Made by a program: the position numbers and the translations under genes. A stretch of DNA of 64,000 nucleotides, taken from the NCBI GenBank assembly GCA_029204225.1, contig CM055094.1, forward strand, positions 63,566,442 through 63,630,441, read 5' to 3'. Shown here one piece after another: positions 37,759 to 47,262 of this stretch (within the stretch, counting starts at the first letter, position 1; each line of letters opens with the position of its first letter). The notes below the pieces were generated by a model. That model worked only from the letters and a program-made list of their open reading frames with translations. It searched no databases and was not told where the DNA came from. The stretch is from Diphasiastrum complanatum. Taxonomy: Eukaryota; Streptophyta; Lycopodiopsida; Lycopodiales; Lycopodiaceae.

Positions 37759-38413
37759 TGTGAAAAATACAGATCCTAAGTGGATCTAAACTCCAAGATC
37801 ATTGGCTTGAATGCTTGCACTCCAAACTACATAAGCTAGGAATTGGCAACACATTCTATGCTACCTAGAATGCAAAGAACTTGATCAAAAAGCATTTATC
37901 ACAAATGGAAACTTCCATAAACATCAAGTGCGGCCCAAAATAGCATTATACAGTCCATAATACATCAGCCTACCACTTTTGGAAAGCACCTAAGATCATA
38001 CACAATAGCTTGAAGACAATACACACAACAATGCTCTCAATGGAGGAAGAAACAATGACAATGATCTATTGATCTCAATGAAGCATACAAAAGGTTTCTC
38101 CAACCTGTTCTCCACGACTTCCCTACTATTTATGGACGAGGAAGATGACTCTCTCTCCTCTCTCTAGAAGGTACTTGACCCTAGATATTCCCTATATAGG
38201 AAAAATAGCTAAAAATGGCTTATATGACCAAAATACATCAAAATGGTCTCATTTTGAAGGGTATGAAGTTTGACACTTCATCATACTGAAAAAATATAGT
38301 AAATAAAAACATTGTGGCCTGGTTCACACGTGCAAAACTCCAAAACCAAAACTATTTACAATTTTAGCCAATTTAGGCCTCAAACTAGCTAGGAAATGTT
38401 GACAATTTTCACA
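37759..38413 (-). repeat. 5' LTR of copia D
   Basis: 655 bp, TGTGAAAATTG...TTTTTCACA on the minus strand. Differences from the 3' LTR were seen at the CA-proximal end, near 37917, 38135, 38297 and 38342. Confidence 0.95.
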
Positions 38414-38418
38414 CTTTT
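38414..38418. repeat. Target-site duplication CTTTT (right)
   Basis: Pairs with 31978-31982. Confidence 0.95.
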
Positions 38419-38512
38419 CGATCAGGATCATCCTCATTTTGAACTTCCACATGTGGAAGTCATCTCCGTCGAATTTGTTGATCAAGCGAATCTTTGAGGT
38501 TGAACCTTCCAT
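38419..38512 (-). pseudogene. Copia F gag, N-terminal side
   Basis: ATG at 38512: MEGSTSKIRLINKFDGDDFH, then WKFKMRMILIE, then the copia D insertion. It continues at 31977 with KELWIY when one CTTTT copy is kept. This is a typical copia gag start. Confidence 0.88.
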
Positions 38513-38622
38513 TGTAATCGAGTAGCAGAGATAAAACACAAACTGAATGAACCAGCTCTATAGAATTAGAACGTATTAAATTCTATTATAAGTCCTAGAC
38601 TCTAGTAATCTAGTAAACATGT

Positions 38623-38740
38623 GGCTTTGATACCACTCTGTGGGCTCTGATACCACTTTGTGGGCTCTGATACCACTTTTGTGGGCTCTGATACCCATCT
38701 GTGGGATCGGATGGAATGTGAATTATCAGCTCTGATACCA
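38623..38740 (-). repeat. Array of five primer-binding-site copies
   Basis: TGGTATCAGAGC-type sites on the minus strand at 38740-38729, 38697-38684 (one extra base), 38675-38663, 38655-38643 and 38635-38623 (CAAAGCC variant). The last four are spaced 20-21 bp by a CCACA(A)AAG-type linker. The first abuts the LTR end. A copia normally has one such site. Confidence 0.85.
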
Positions 38741-39420
38741 CTTCGGTTGACGTTTGGATTGATGTCAACTGAAGAAACAAAAATTTCTTAATAGCAGGAT
38801 CGTGGATTACTTAGAGAATGGATTTTATGAGCTGTTGAATCAGATTATCAGCGTAGGAGTTGTAGACTTCCATGAAAGAGAGATTGCGAAGATGATTAGG
38901 CATCTGAGACAGCCATGCAATCCTCTAGTACTGATAACCTGGTATGAAGAGAATGTAAAATCAATTTAGGCATCAAATACAGCCACACAATTCTTTGATA
39001 ACAATGTTTGTGTAAGAGGACTGAGAGTTATCATTCAACAAGAATGTAGAAAGAGTGTAGAACAATAGCGAATCTGTATAATAAGTTGTGAACACAACGA
39101 TCAGATCACAATACAATCACGCTGATAAGTGCGTGATCCTACTTACAGGTTCAAAACAATTGTCAACGTTCTGAATATATATATCTCTCTCTATGATCAT
39201 TAACTTTAAGGAGTCAGCTTCTGTAAGACCTGTTCTGGTCATTTGACCTCTGACATATGACTTATGATGACACTTACAATGACTTCTGATCTATTCTACT
39301 CCCATCTTCAATCGCTCATTTACATTTATAGCAGCTAGAAGATCTTGCATTATTCTAGCTTTACATTTACAAGATTACTTAACAGCTAATTAACTGCCTA
39401 ATTAGATAGTTGTTATTGGA
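38741..39420 (-). repeat. 5' LTR of copia F (outer end approximate)
   Basis: Lies upstream (minus strand) of the first primer site and ends CAACCGAAG. A TATATATA word near 39175-39185 could be its promoter. The outer end near 39420 is a guess, because no matching LTR exists in the window. Confidence 0.5.
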
Positions 39421-39700
39421 GTGTGAAGACGTAGACGTATCCCATGTAAAACTGTAGTGTCGGGTGTAGAAACTGCATGTAAAAATGAAGTGTCGCAGTT
39501 TGCCCTAAATGTCGCTTGTCAAAAACTGCATGTAAAAATGCAGTGTCGCATTTTTCGCAAAAAGTATCGCTTTTCTGGAAGTGCCAAAATGGCCCAAAAA
39601 CAATTAGATAAGTGTTGCTAAACACTTAGTTGCAAATTAAGGGAAAAAGAAGCGACAATGTTGGGTGTCAGATTTTTCGCCTGTGGAAAAACCTGAGTAA
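39421..39700. repeat. Dispersed repeat with CTGCATGTAAAAATG and GTGTCGCA words
   Basis: Holds at least three copies of ACTGCATGTAAAAATG(A/C)AGTGTCGCA-like sequence. Related to 27108-27400 and 60720-60930. Probably subterminal repeats of one DNA-transposon family. Confidence 0.45.
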
Positions 39701-40439
39701 AAATGCAGATTGTTAAAAAATAGTTCATTTTTTGCAGGTTGCATTTGAGAGAGTAAAAATTAGAGAAGGAAGAAGGGCTATTGGGATGAGTAGGAGTTAG
39801 ATTAAATTCCAGCAATAGGAAGCATTCCATAAGGAATTGCTTGATCCATGATATGAAGAAAAAGATCAAATTGAGAAGAATTGGTCGATATAAAAGAATT
39901 TTTTGTTGACTCTACTGGTTGCCTTGGTCTTGAATCTCATGAATAGATGCAAAAAATAAAAAAACTTTAGTCTAAAGTCAAGAAGCTGAAGAACCAGAAA
40001 AAGTTGACAAAGGATCTATCAAAAAATCGATAGTGACAAATTGTAGTGGAGTCGACAGTCATGAAGAATATCTAGTTGCGATATTTGAAAACGACCAAGT
40101 CATAAGAGAGAATGATAACATGAAAATTAGCAAATTCAAGATGCAATCTATGCTAAGGAATTTGATGTTGCAGTCCAAGAAAAAGCCCAGAAGGCTAAGC
40201 GAGCCAGAAGGGTAAAACAATCTAAACAATATGACCAAATACTATTCAAAAGAATTGTCATTTTTCTTTACAAACTAGATGTTTTAGAGCATAATGATTG
40301 ACATGAAATATAAATGGATATCTAAGTAGATAATGTTAAAATTTTTTACTGACGGTAAATCATTCCTAATCCTTCACATTTTTTTGAGAGGCACTCAATT
40401 GTCATCTTGCGTAATACACAGGATGATCCTTCTTTAGAT
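39701..40439. other. No gene recognised
   Basis: An intron-acceptor-like TTTTTTGCAG at about 39727-39737 precedes a short open stretch (FERVKIREGRRAI) on the plus strand, and a 60-codon frame lies at 40033-40215. Neither matches a known family. They may be eroded exons of a transposon gene. Confidence 0.3.
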
Positions 40440-41250
40440 CATCCTTCTGCCTTAAGGTAACTCCTATTGCAGATGACGATATATTAATAAAAATGTGGAA
40501 TTTTTTTATCCAGGTAAGGGCATACAACTAGGGCTTGCAATAGCTTTTGTTTAAGATTGTCGAAAGCTTTTTGTTAGTCTTTAGCAAGTGAGTTAAAGGT
40601 GAAGCCAAACTTGCATGATCATAGATGAACCTTCGCTAATAGCCAACATGGCTTAAGAATTCATGTAATTCTTAAAAATTGGTTGATTTCTTTCAAAATT
40701 TTGATCACTTTGATCTCGTCTTTGTCGACTTCTATGCTGCAAATAGAAATTCAATGTCGTACTAGAATTTCTTCAGACATTCCAAAATAGCATTTCTCTG
40801 GATGGAGACATAAAGTGTTTTCTAGAGTTTTGATAGATGACTACTTTTCGTACTATAAATACAGAAGTCAACGATAATTTTTTTGAGGAATACCCTTCGA
40901 TAGTCATGGAATATTACAATCATCATTTGTTGAAAAATAGCTGGTGTATTACATAATCTTAACGACATCTATCTATAGGCATAAGTGTCCCAATCTATAG
41001 TAAATGTTGTTTTGGATTGGTCCTCCTCTTGAATTGACAGTTGGTTATAGCCTGAAAATCCATCAAAAAAGTTATATCACTCATGACCTGCAACATGATG
41101 TAGGATACCATCATTAAATGGTAAAGGATGATGATTTTTTCTAGTTGCATCATTTGGTTTTCTCAAATATTGGCAAACTTGACTTTTGCCAATTTTCTTT
41201 TTATGTCGGTTCTTGCAAGATGAAGCTGATTTTTTCACAATTCCATTGTG
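40440..41250 (-). pseudogene. Ty3/gypsy reverse transcriptase remnant
   Basis: Minus-strand, strongly eroded. From 41250 down: KSQVCQYLRKPNDATRK, HHPLPFNDGILHHVAGHE, FFDGFSGYNQLSIQEEDQS, TFTIDWDTYAYR, NTPAIFQQMMIVIFHDYRR, then VDFCIYS where the FLDDF box is expected, and ELHEFLSHVGYXRRFI of the RT connection. Many stops. The HVAGHE and DGFSGYNQ words identify plant gypsy RT. No LTR found. Confidence 0.85.
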
Positions 41251-41339
41251 ACACACTCCATAAGGTTGACTAGATTGGTTAAGTTTTTCTTTCGTCTCAA
41301 GTTCGAGACTCCCCTTGAAATTAACCAAGAAGCACTATC

Positions 41340-42252
41340 CCATCGTGTAATCAAAAGTCTTCCATGCTTTATCTCAATCAGCTCACACGGGTGCAGCTTG
41401 CTCATAACCATAAATTGACATGCAGATGCAGACCAGGTTTATTTATCAACTAAAATAACACACTCCCAGCAAAAAAGTATATGGGCTCAGCCATTCACAA
41501 GTAAATAAAGCTCTTGATCTTGGTAGTGCGTTGTGGGCCTCAATCCGGACAAATGCTCGTGCACTCTTTGAAAGGGATACACAAACGGTTGTCACAGCTT
41601 AATCCCGGTTAAGCATTGCTTTTCCGAAGATGACTTATTAACATAAAGCTCACCCACACGCACCCGCCAGACATGAGAAGAAAGATTCGGTTTGGATGGA
41701 GTCGTCAAGCAAGATTAGTAGAAGCAGGAAGACCCAGCTGGAAGAATTCATTGTTAACAAGGTGCTGTAGCGGCAGCTATCCGTCGCTGTACTTCTTTGA
41801 ACCTTTGCATTTGTGATCCAAACCATGCCTTGTCACTGTTACTGACATCATGAGAGATATAACAATTCACTATGCTTTCATCTTCCTTCAAAATTCTTCC
41901 CATCCCAATTAGATGGGCTCCTCCACATCAAAGTGTGAGCCATAGCATCTCAAAATGAAAATTAGCCAAAGCCCAGTTCTACGTCCAACAAATTTGTCTT
42001 TTATATTCACACAAGAGTGGCCCACATAGAAAGCAAGACCAAACACTCACTAGTCTACATCTTTCTTGTAAATCATTTTGTTTTAGTTAGCTCTCCACTT
42101 TTGTCAATGTGTATGGAAAAGACAAGGAGGCCCACCCATATGGCCATATCCAGGAGTCCAGGGAGCGACAAGGCATAAGTCCGAAGTGGAATCATGATAT
42201 CCACATTGTGACATCGATAAGAGTTGATTATGAAATCGTGGGCTCCTCCTAA

Positions 42253-42256
<4 letters not shown>
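41340..42256. other. No gene recognised
   Basis: Short frames only. No repeat family, primer site or domain was seen. Confidence 0.4.

Positions 42257-42326
<70 letters not shown>
42257..42326. repeat. (TC)n microsatellite
   Basis: 35 uninterrupted TC units. Confidence 0.98.
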
Positions 42327-42329
<3 letters not shown>

Positions 42330-42479
42330 ATAAATATGTTGGAAATCTCAATGAGCATATAAAGCTACCACTCTTGTGCTTTGGATGAGAGCACACATAT
42401 TCCGATGTTCTATTAAAATCAAGTCATAACAAGGGAGGAATCATAGAACATGGAAGTTTCATAGAATCATAGAATTTTC

Positions 42480-42770
42480 CAACCTACTATGATAGGTAAG
42501 GTGTTGTAGATATAATTTTGCAAGACTCTAGAGGAGTGGATGTCACTAGAATGGGAGTAAGCTTGGGAGCAAGGTTCACCAAGAATATGGCTGAGTACAA
42601 AATACTCAGATTGCAAATGAACCTAGCTTGTAACACAAAAATTTTCACTATCAGAGTGAAAGGCGATTCACAGGTAGTGATTCAAGATATGATAGGGATG
42701 TGCCACATAAATGACAAGAGGCTTGGAGCCTACTAGATGACCATCTATGAACTAGTGAGGTAGTTTTTCT
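42480..42770 (+). pseudogene. Plant-type RNase H (RVT_3) fragment
   Basis: A plus frame reads VDIILQDSRGVD, GARFTKNMAEYKILRLQMNL, TIRVKGDSQVVIQDM and INDKRLGAY. NMAEY and GDSQ are the Glu and Asp motifs of RVT_3 RNase H, found in several gypsy lineages and as free domains. Stops follow at 42735. It is about 1.2 kb from the gypsy RT remnant but on the opposite strand, so it need not be the same element. Confidence 0.75.
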
Positions 42771-43259
42771 AGGTAGATTGGACATTCAAGAGGGAACTAT
42801 CAATAAAATGAGTTTGAGGACCTTAAATGGATCTATGATAAAAAAACCTTCACACATGTGAAGTACAACCTGTTGTATAGCCATTGATCTAAAAATAAAT
42901 TACATAACCAAATGATAGTAATTGACTCAAATATCTGCAAGCACTAAGATAGATTACACAAGCTTGATAGAATTCACCCTAAAGTCAGTCAATAGCATTT
43001 GCTCCATAGTGAGCAAGTACATCACGATGGATCTTGAGGCTGGCTAAGAAAGTTTGGTAGGGATTTTGTTCCCATGTTAGATGCAAATTGACCTACTCAT
43101 CATGACTTTATACCTAAAACATCGTCTCAATTAATTCTAGACTTTCTCAAAATCCATTTTAAAAAATGGACAAGAGAATTTCAAGATGTTAATTAATCAC
43201 AAAATCATTGAACTTTGACAATGTTTAATACTTGTCTTACAAAAGATATATTTGTTTTT

Positions 43260-43292
43260 GGAGGTCCACCCGCCGCGGCGGGTGGAGCCTCC
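43260..43292. repeat. GC-rich near-perfect palindrome
   Basis: Centre at 43275/43276. The inner 22 bp (43265-43286, TCCACCCGCCG and its complement) are perfect; GGAGG/CCTCC extends it with one unpaired G. It is flanked by A and T runs and a CGGTCCCTAATG-type duplication (43330-43380) in otherwise AT-rich DNA. Confidence 0.85.
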
Positions 43293-43389
43293 AGAATTTG
43301 AAAAAAAAATTGAATTTTTTTTTTGACGTCCCTAATGCGGTCCCTCTGTGGCCCTACTGCGGTCCCTAATGTGGTCCGTCTCTTGATCC

Positions 43390-43525
43390 CAAAATGGTTT
43401 ATCAAGATTAGTACGTAACCTCATAGCTTTAGCACTTTCACATAAAGTCCTATTCTTTCTTTCAGCCACTCCATTTTGTTGTGGGATCCTTGGTGTTGTA
43501 TGCTCCCTCTTGATCCCATTAGGGC
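43390..43525 (-). pseudogene. 136-bp copia integrase fragment
   Basis: Minus-strand reading: GIKREHTTPRIPQQNGVAER, KNRTLCESAKAMRLRTNLDK. This covers the catalytic Glu region of integrase. The word CTCTTGATCCC occurs at both ends (43380 and 43508). Confidence 0.85.
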
Positions 43526-43552
43526 CCTTTTGGAACTCAAAAAGGGCCTCTT
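43526..43552. repeat. Small hairpin
   Basis: GGCCCTTTT and AAAAGGGCC arms around a short loop. Confidence 0.7.
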
Positions 43553-43666
43553 CCTCGCCTAAACAAGTCTTCTAATCATAATTAATTTAGTGCTAATCTA
43601 TCCTATGTGGCACCTTTACCTTGGGTTACCATGCAAGGTGAGCAAGAGTTAAGGCCTAAATGTAGG

Positions 43667-43722
43667 TCTCATTTTCATAGACTATTGTAGGTTATCTCAT
43701 TTTCATAGACTATTGTAGGTTA
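43667..43722. repeat. 28-bp tandem duplication
   Basis: Two identical 28-bp units (43667-43694 and 43695-43722), followed by a degenerate partial third copy. Confidence 0.9.
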
Positions 43723-44307
43723 TTTGCATAGACTATAATAGGCAACTAATAGGTAAGTTACAAATTACAACTAGAGTAGGGTTAGTATAGGACGACCTTT
43801 CATTGTCCTAACTACAATAGGACCCTAGGGATGGAAACTAGTATATGCCTAATAAAGCTTATATCATGGTTAGTTCACATTGAACTTTGACACCATTTGA
43901 TTAAGGTATATTGTAAAGTTCTACATAGATTCTTTTGGGAAATTCGACATCTTCAAGATGACAACCAAGTATCACTTACATGTGAAGTTAGAGAAGGATT
44001 ATGCGACCACCAAAGCTGCATGGGATGTTAACTTAAATCTGTATGAGGTGCATTATTGGAGATTAGAAGGCAAAAACATATTGACCTATGGGTAAGAAGT
44101 GATTTATACCCTCATAATCCACTGGTAGATGCTCCTCCTAAATTTTTTGATGTACATAGTTTGTTAAGGTTCATTGGGGATGGTCGGAATGGACTGCTTG
44201 GCTACTGTCAAGCAATGGATTCTCAAAGAATCCAAGCTGAGACATTGGCAAATATAGCAAACATTCATATCTTGAGTATGAATGACAATTTAAAGTCATT
44301 GCATGGA
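43723..44307 (+). other. Unassigned open stretch
   Basis: Plus-strand frames hold TTKYHLHVKLEKDYATTKAAWD and, at 44056-44313, IGDGRNGLLGYCQAMDSQRI. I do not recognise them. They could be a fragment of a host or transposon gene. Low confidence. Confidence 0.2.
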
Positions 44308-46104
44308 ATATGAACTGTTTGAAAAATTTGAACGCTTTAGATTTGTTCTTCAGAAAGTAGATAACACTTCTTTGAAAAAATCATAAATAAAGGTTAAAAC
44401 ATAATTGGATCTCTCTGTGAAAACGGTCTGCATAGGGCCACAAATGTCACTATGTACAAGATCTAGCAAACTTTTAGATAAATGGATTGAATCAAAGTTG
44501 AATGGACTATTGGCATCTTTGCCAATAATGCAGCTTTCACAAAGAGAAGTCGATTTGCTAATAGATGGTAGATCTTGTACTAAATTCAGATTTGACATTT
44601 GTTGTATACTTTTGAGGTTTAAATGGACTAGTATGAAATGCCATAACATATCAATAAATTCAGAAGTTGAAGTATGAAGAGTTTGACTGTTTGTGGAGTA
44701 AAAATGGCTTAGCTTGTAAAGATAGCCATATCTTCTAGCGAAAGCTAAAACTTTCCTAGATTTGTCAAGAATATTGCAACCCTCTATATCGAATTTGACC
44801 CTATGACCAGAATCAGTGATTTTGCTTATTGGAAGCAAATTTTTAGTAAGATTTGGAATGTGAAAAACATTGGACATAAATTCTAAATCACCTTTCTGAA
44901 ATTCGATCCTGACAATTCCTACACCTTTGATAGTATGAGATGAGTTGTGTCCTAATTGTACAACTCTAGAATGGGTGTATGACTTGTAGTCTTGGAACTA
45001 GTCATAGTGGTGAGTCATGTGCTGTATTGCTCCTGAATCCAGATACCAGAAATCAATATCCTGTAGTTTTTCAACTTTGGCCATAAAGGCTACTTCATTT
45101 TCCTCTTGTGGTTGCGTCAAGTGACTGGTAGTTGCAACATTTTCTTGTTGTTGTTGGAACTTCTTTTTCTTTTCATTGTTGTATTTCAATGTCCTACAAT
45201 CCTTAATAAGGTGACCAATCCTCTTACAATCTTTACATAATAGTTTCCGTCTTGGCTGGAATGATGAAGTCTCTTAATTTGAATCTACATTTGATCCAAG
45301 CTACATGTTGCTCTTCTTGTCAAGATAGTCTGACTTTGTAGATCTCTTGTATCTAAACTTTTGATTTTTCTTTGAGAATAGAACTTGAGGATTCGATTAT
45401 GAGCTCTGGAGGAGGATCTATCTTGTTTGATCTCCTTTTGAAGTAGCATCAAGATGACTCTTGATAGAGTGAGATGCTGCTAGGTCGAGATGCTACTGGG
45501 TTGAGATAGCCGTGTCCCAGGTTTCGAAAGTTTCAGATTAACTCAATAGTAAAGTCATTGTTGCATCGAAATCTTCAATGATTATGTCGGTTGAAGTCAT
45601 TTCTCCATGAGATTTTGAAAGTATTGAGATGGCTCAAAGTATTGTCTACATCAGACATCCTTAATGTAAAGAATTTCTTTCTCAAATGTAACTTGGATGT
45701 AACATCCCTAATATCATAGAGGATTTCTAGGATGTCCCAAGCATCCTTAGCAGTCTGAGCACTTCAATTATGCTGATTTGAGAGTCTTTAATGTTCAAAG
45801 TAATCAAGGAAAATGCCTTGCCATCTCGTTGTCTCCATTTGGTGATGCTGGTTGCATCGACCTCAGGCTTGACCTCTGTGCCATCAATGATGTCCCACAT
45901 TTCTTTGGCAAGTAGTATGACTTTCATCGTGAACTCCAGAGATGGTAGTTCTCTCCATCGAGTTTGTTGATCAGAGATGAACTAGAAGATGGATCCATTC
46001 TGGTGAAGAGCGTGAGATCACTGGTAGAGACAATGATATTGAAAAACTGCTAGGTGCACACTTTCACATGTCTTGATAGAAACAAGACTGACACTAAATC
46101 AAAA
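44308..46104 (-). pseudogene. Copia G gag-PR-IN (5' half)
   Basis: Minus-strand. ATG at 45998 (MDPSSSSSLINKLDGENYHL), gag KEMWDIIDGTEVKPEVD, a knuckle LLCKDCKRIGHLIKDC near 45240, protease FWYLDSGAIQHMTH near 45050, then after TAG pre-integrase and integrase VHSDICGPMQT (44420), ending YFLKNKSKAFKFFKQF at 44308. 45927, 45189 and 44877 are in one frame. There are several stops and at least two frameshifts. IN breaks off where copia H begins. Confidence 0.82.
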
Positions 46105-46116
46105 GCTTTGATACCA
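46105..46116 (-). promoter_or_regulatory. Copia G primer-binding site
   Basis: TGGTATCAAAGC on the minus strand, next to the LTR end TTTCTGATA. Confidence 0.75.
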
Positions 46117-47262
46117 TATCAGAAATCCGTGGTGTACCAGAAATGAGTTTTGACACAAGGGTAGAACATAGTATCTCAATGGGAATCGAACACACGATTC
46201 CAAAGATAGAGGTCTGGAATCAAAATTTGGATCGAGATACTAGCAGCGAAAACTTACAATGGACAATTGTGGATTGGAAGTGTGTCAGCATATCAGCAAG
46301 AATCAAGATGTAATGCAGTCTATAATAATACAAAAATGAATGACAGTTGTGTGGACAAAATTGCACTCTTTGATAAATAAAAAATAGAGTACATGAGTGT
46401 GAAACAGTGCCTGTCTATGAGCACAAAAATGCAGAGCTTTAGACGCTTGATCATTGCAAGATGGATGCTCACTTCTATTTGGAAAAATAATCAGACCAGA
46501 AAGAATTGAATGAGAACCAACTGATCACTAACTGCTAAAGGTGCAGACTTTATTTTGAATTAGCTTGACTTGTTTATGATTGTAGTTTCATGATCAATAC
46601 TTGAGAGTATAAGTTTGGATCTATCAGAAATTAGTGGTATTGGCAACAGAAGACTGAGCGAGCATGGTATGCGGACTGGAAGCACCACAATTAGCAGCAG
46701 AATGTTCAAACTAAATTGATTCACTAAATTCAAGTGAACTATAACAATAATGAGACAGATAATTGCACTCTAATTAATATCAACAATGAGTACAATGCTT
46801 GAAGTAATTACTTCAGATGATCGTTGTGTGTAATAACACTGGCAACGAAAATATATTTTGTCTATTACAATTTTAGTAGTAACTGTATATCAGAAGAAGT
46901 TTTCTAGTGAAGATTTTGAAAATATTTACAACTAACTCGCATTGAACACTAACTGTAAATACATGTATAACATAGGCAGACTGTCAACGTGAAGTCGTTG
47001 GGTCAATAGTATCAAAATTTAAAACGGGTCGAATTTTTATACAAAGGATCAAAAAATTTACACTGGGTCAAAAAATATGCTAAGGGTCAAACTTTCTAGG
47101 GTTAAAAAAATTAGACCTGATTTAACCCGAACATGCCCAGATAATTTAGTGAAGGGTCAAAAAAATCCAAACCGATCCAGCCCAAGATAAAAAAAATCTT
47201 TGTTTTGAACAGTTTTTCAGGATGCTCATTAATAAATGGATTTGAGACTGAGCATTGAAATC
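46117..47262 (-). repeat. LTR region shared by copia H (3') and copia G (5')
   Basis: Lies between a purine tract (AAGGGGAAGC, about 47263-47272) after H and the primer site of G. TTTCTGATA occurs at the inner end and again near 46626-46638. GGGTCAAA-type words recur near 46990-47150. Exact ends are uncertain. Confidence 0.5.

Larger units (their letters stand above)
31983..38413 (-). mobile_element. Copia D, full-length and young Ty1/copia element
   Basis: A complete 6431-bp element: two 655-bp LTRs (31983-32637 and 37759-38413) with only about five differences by eye, a CTTTT target duplication, a PBS abutting the 5' LTR, a purine tract abutting the 3' LTR and one polyprotein frame. It sits inside the gag gene of copia F. 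High LTR identity means recent insertion. One nonsense codon in RNase H is the only defect I can see. Confidence 0.95.

Noticed and set aside
38623-38740. CRISPR-like short regularly spaced repeats
   Set aside because: The units are tRNA-Met primer sites in a plant retroelement; spacers are not unique and no cas genes exist.
42480-42770. Free-standing host RNase H gene
   Set aside because: Only about 80 codons, followed by stops, lacking the N-terminal part; more like a retroelement remnant.
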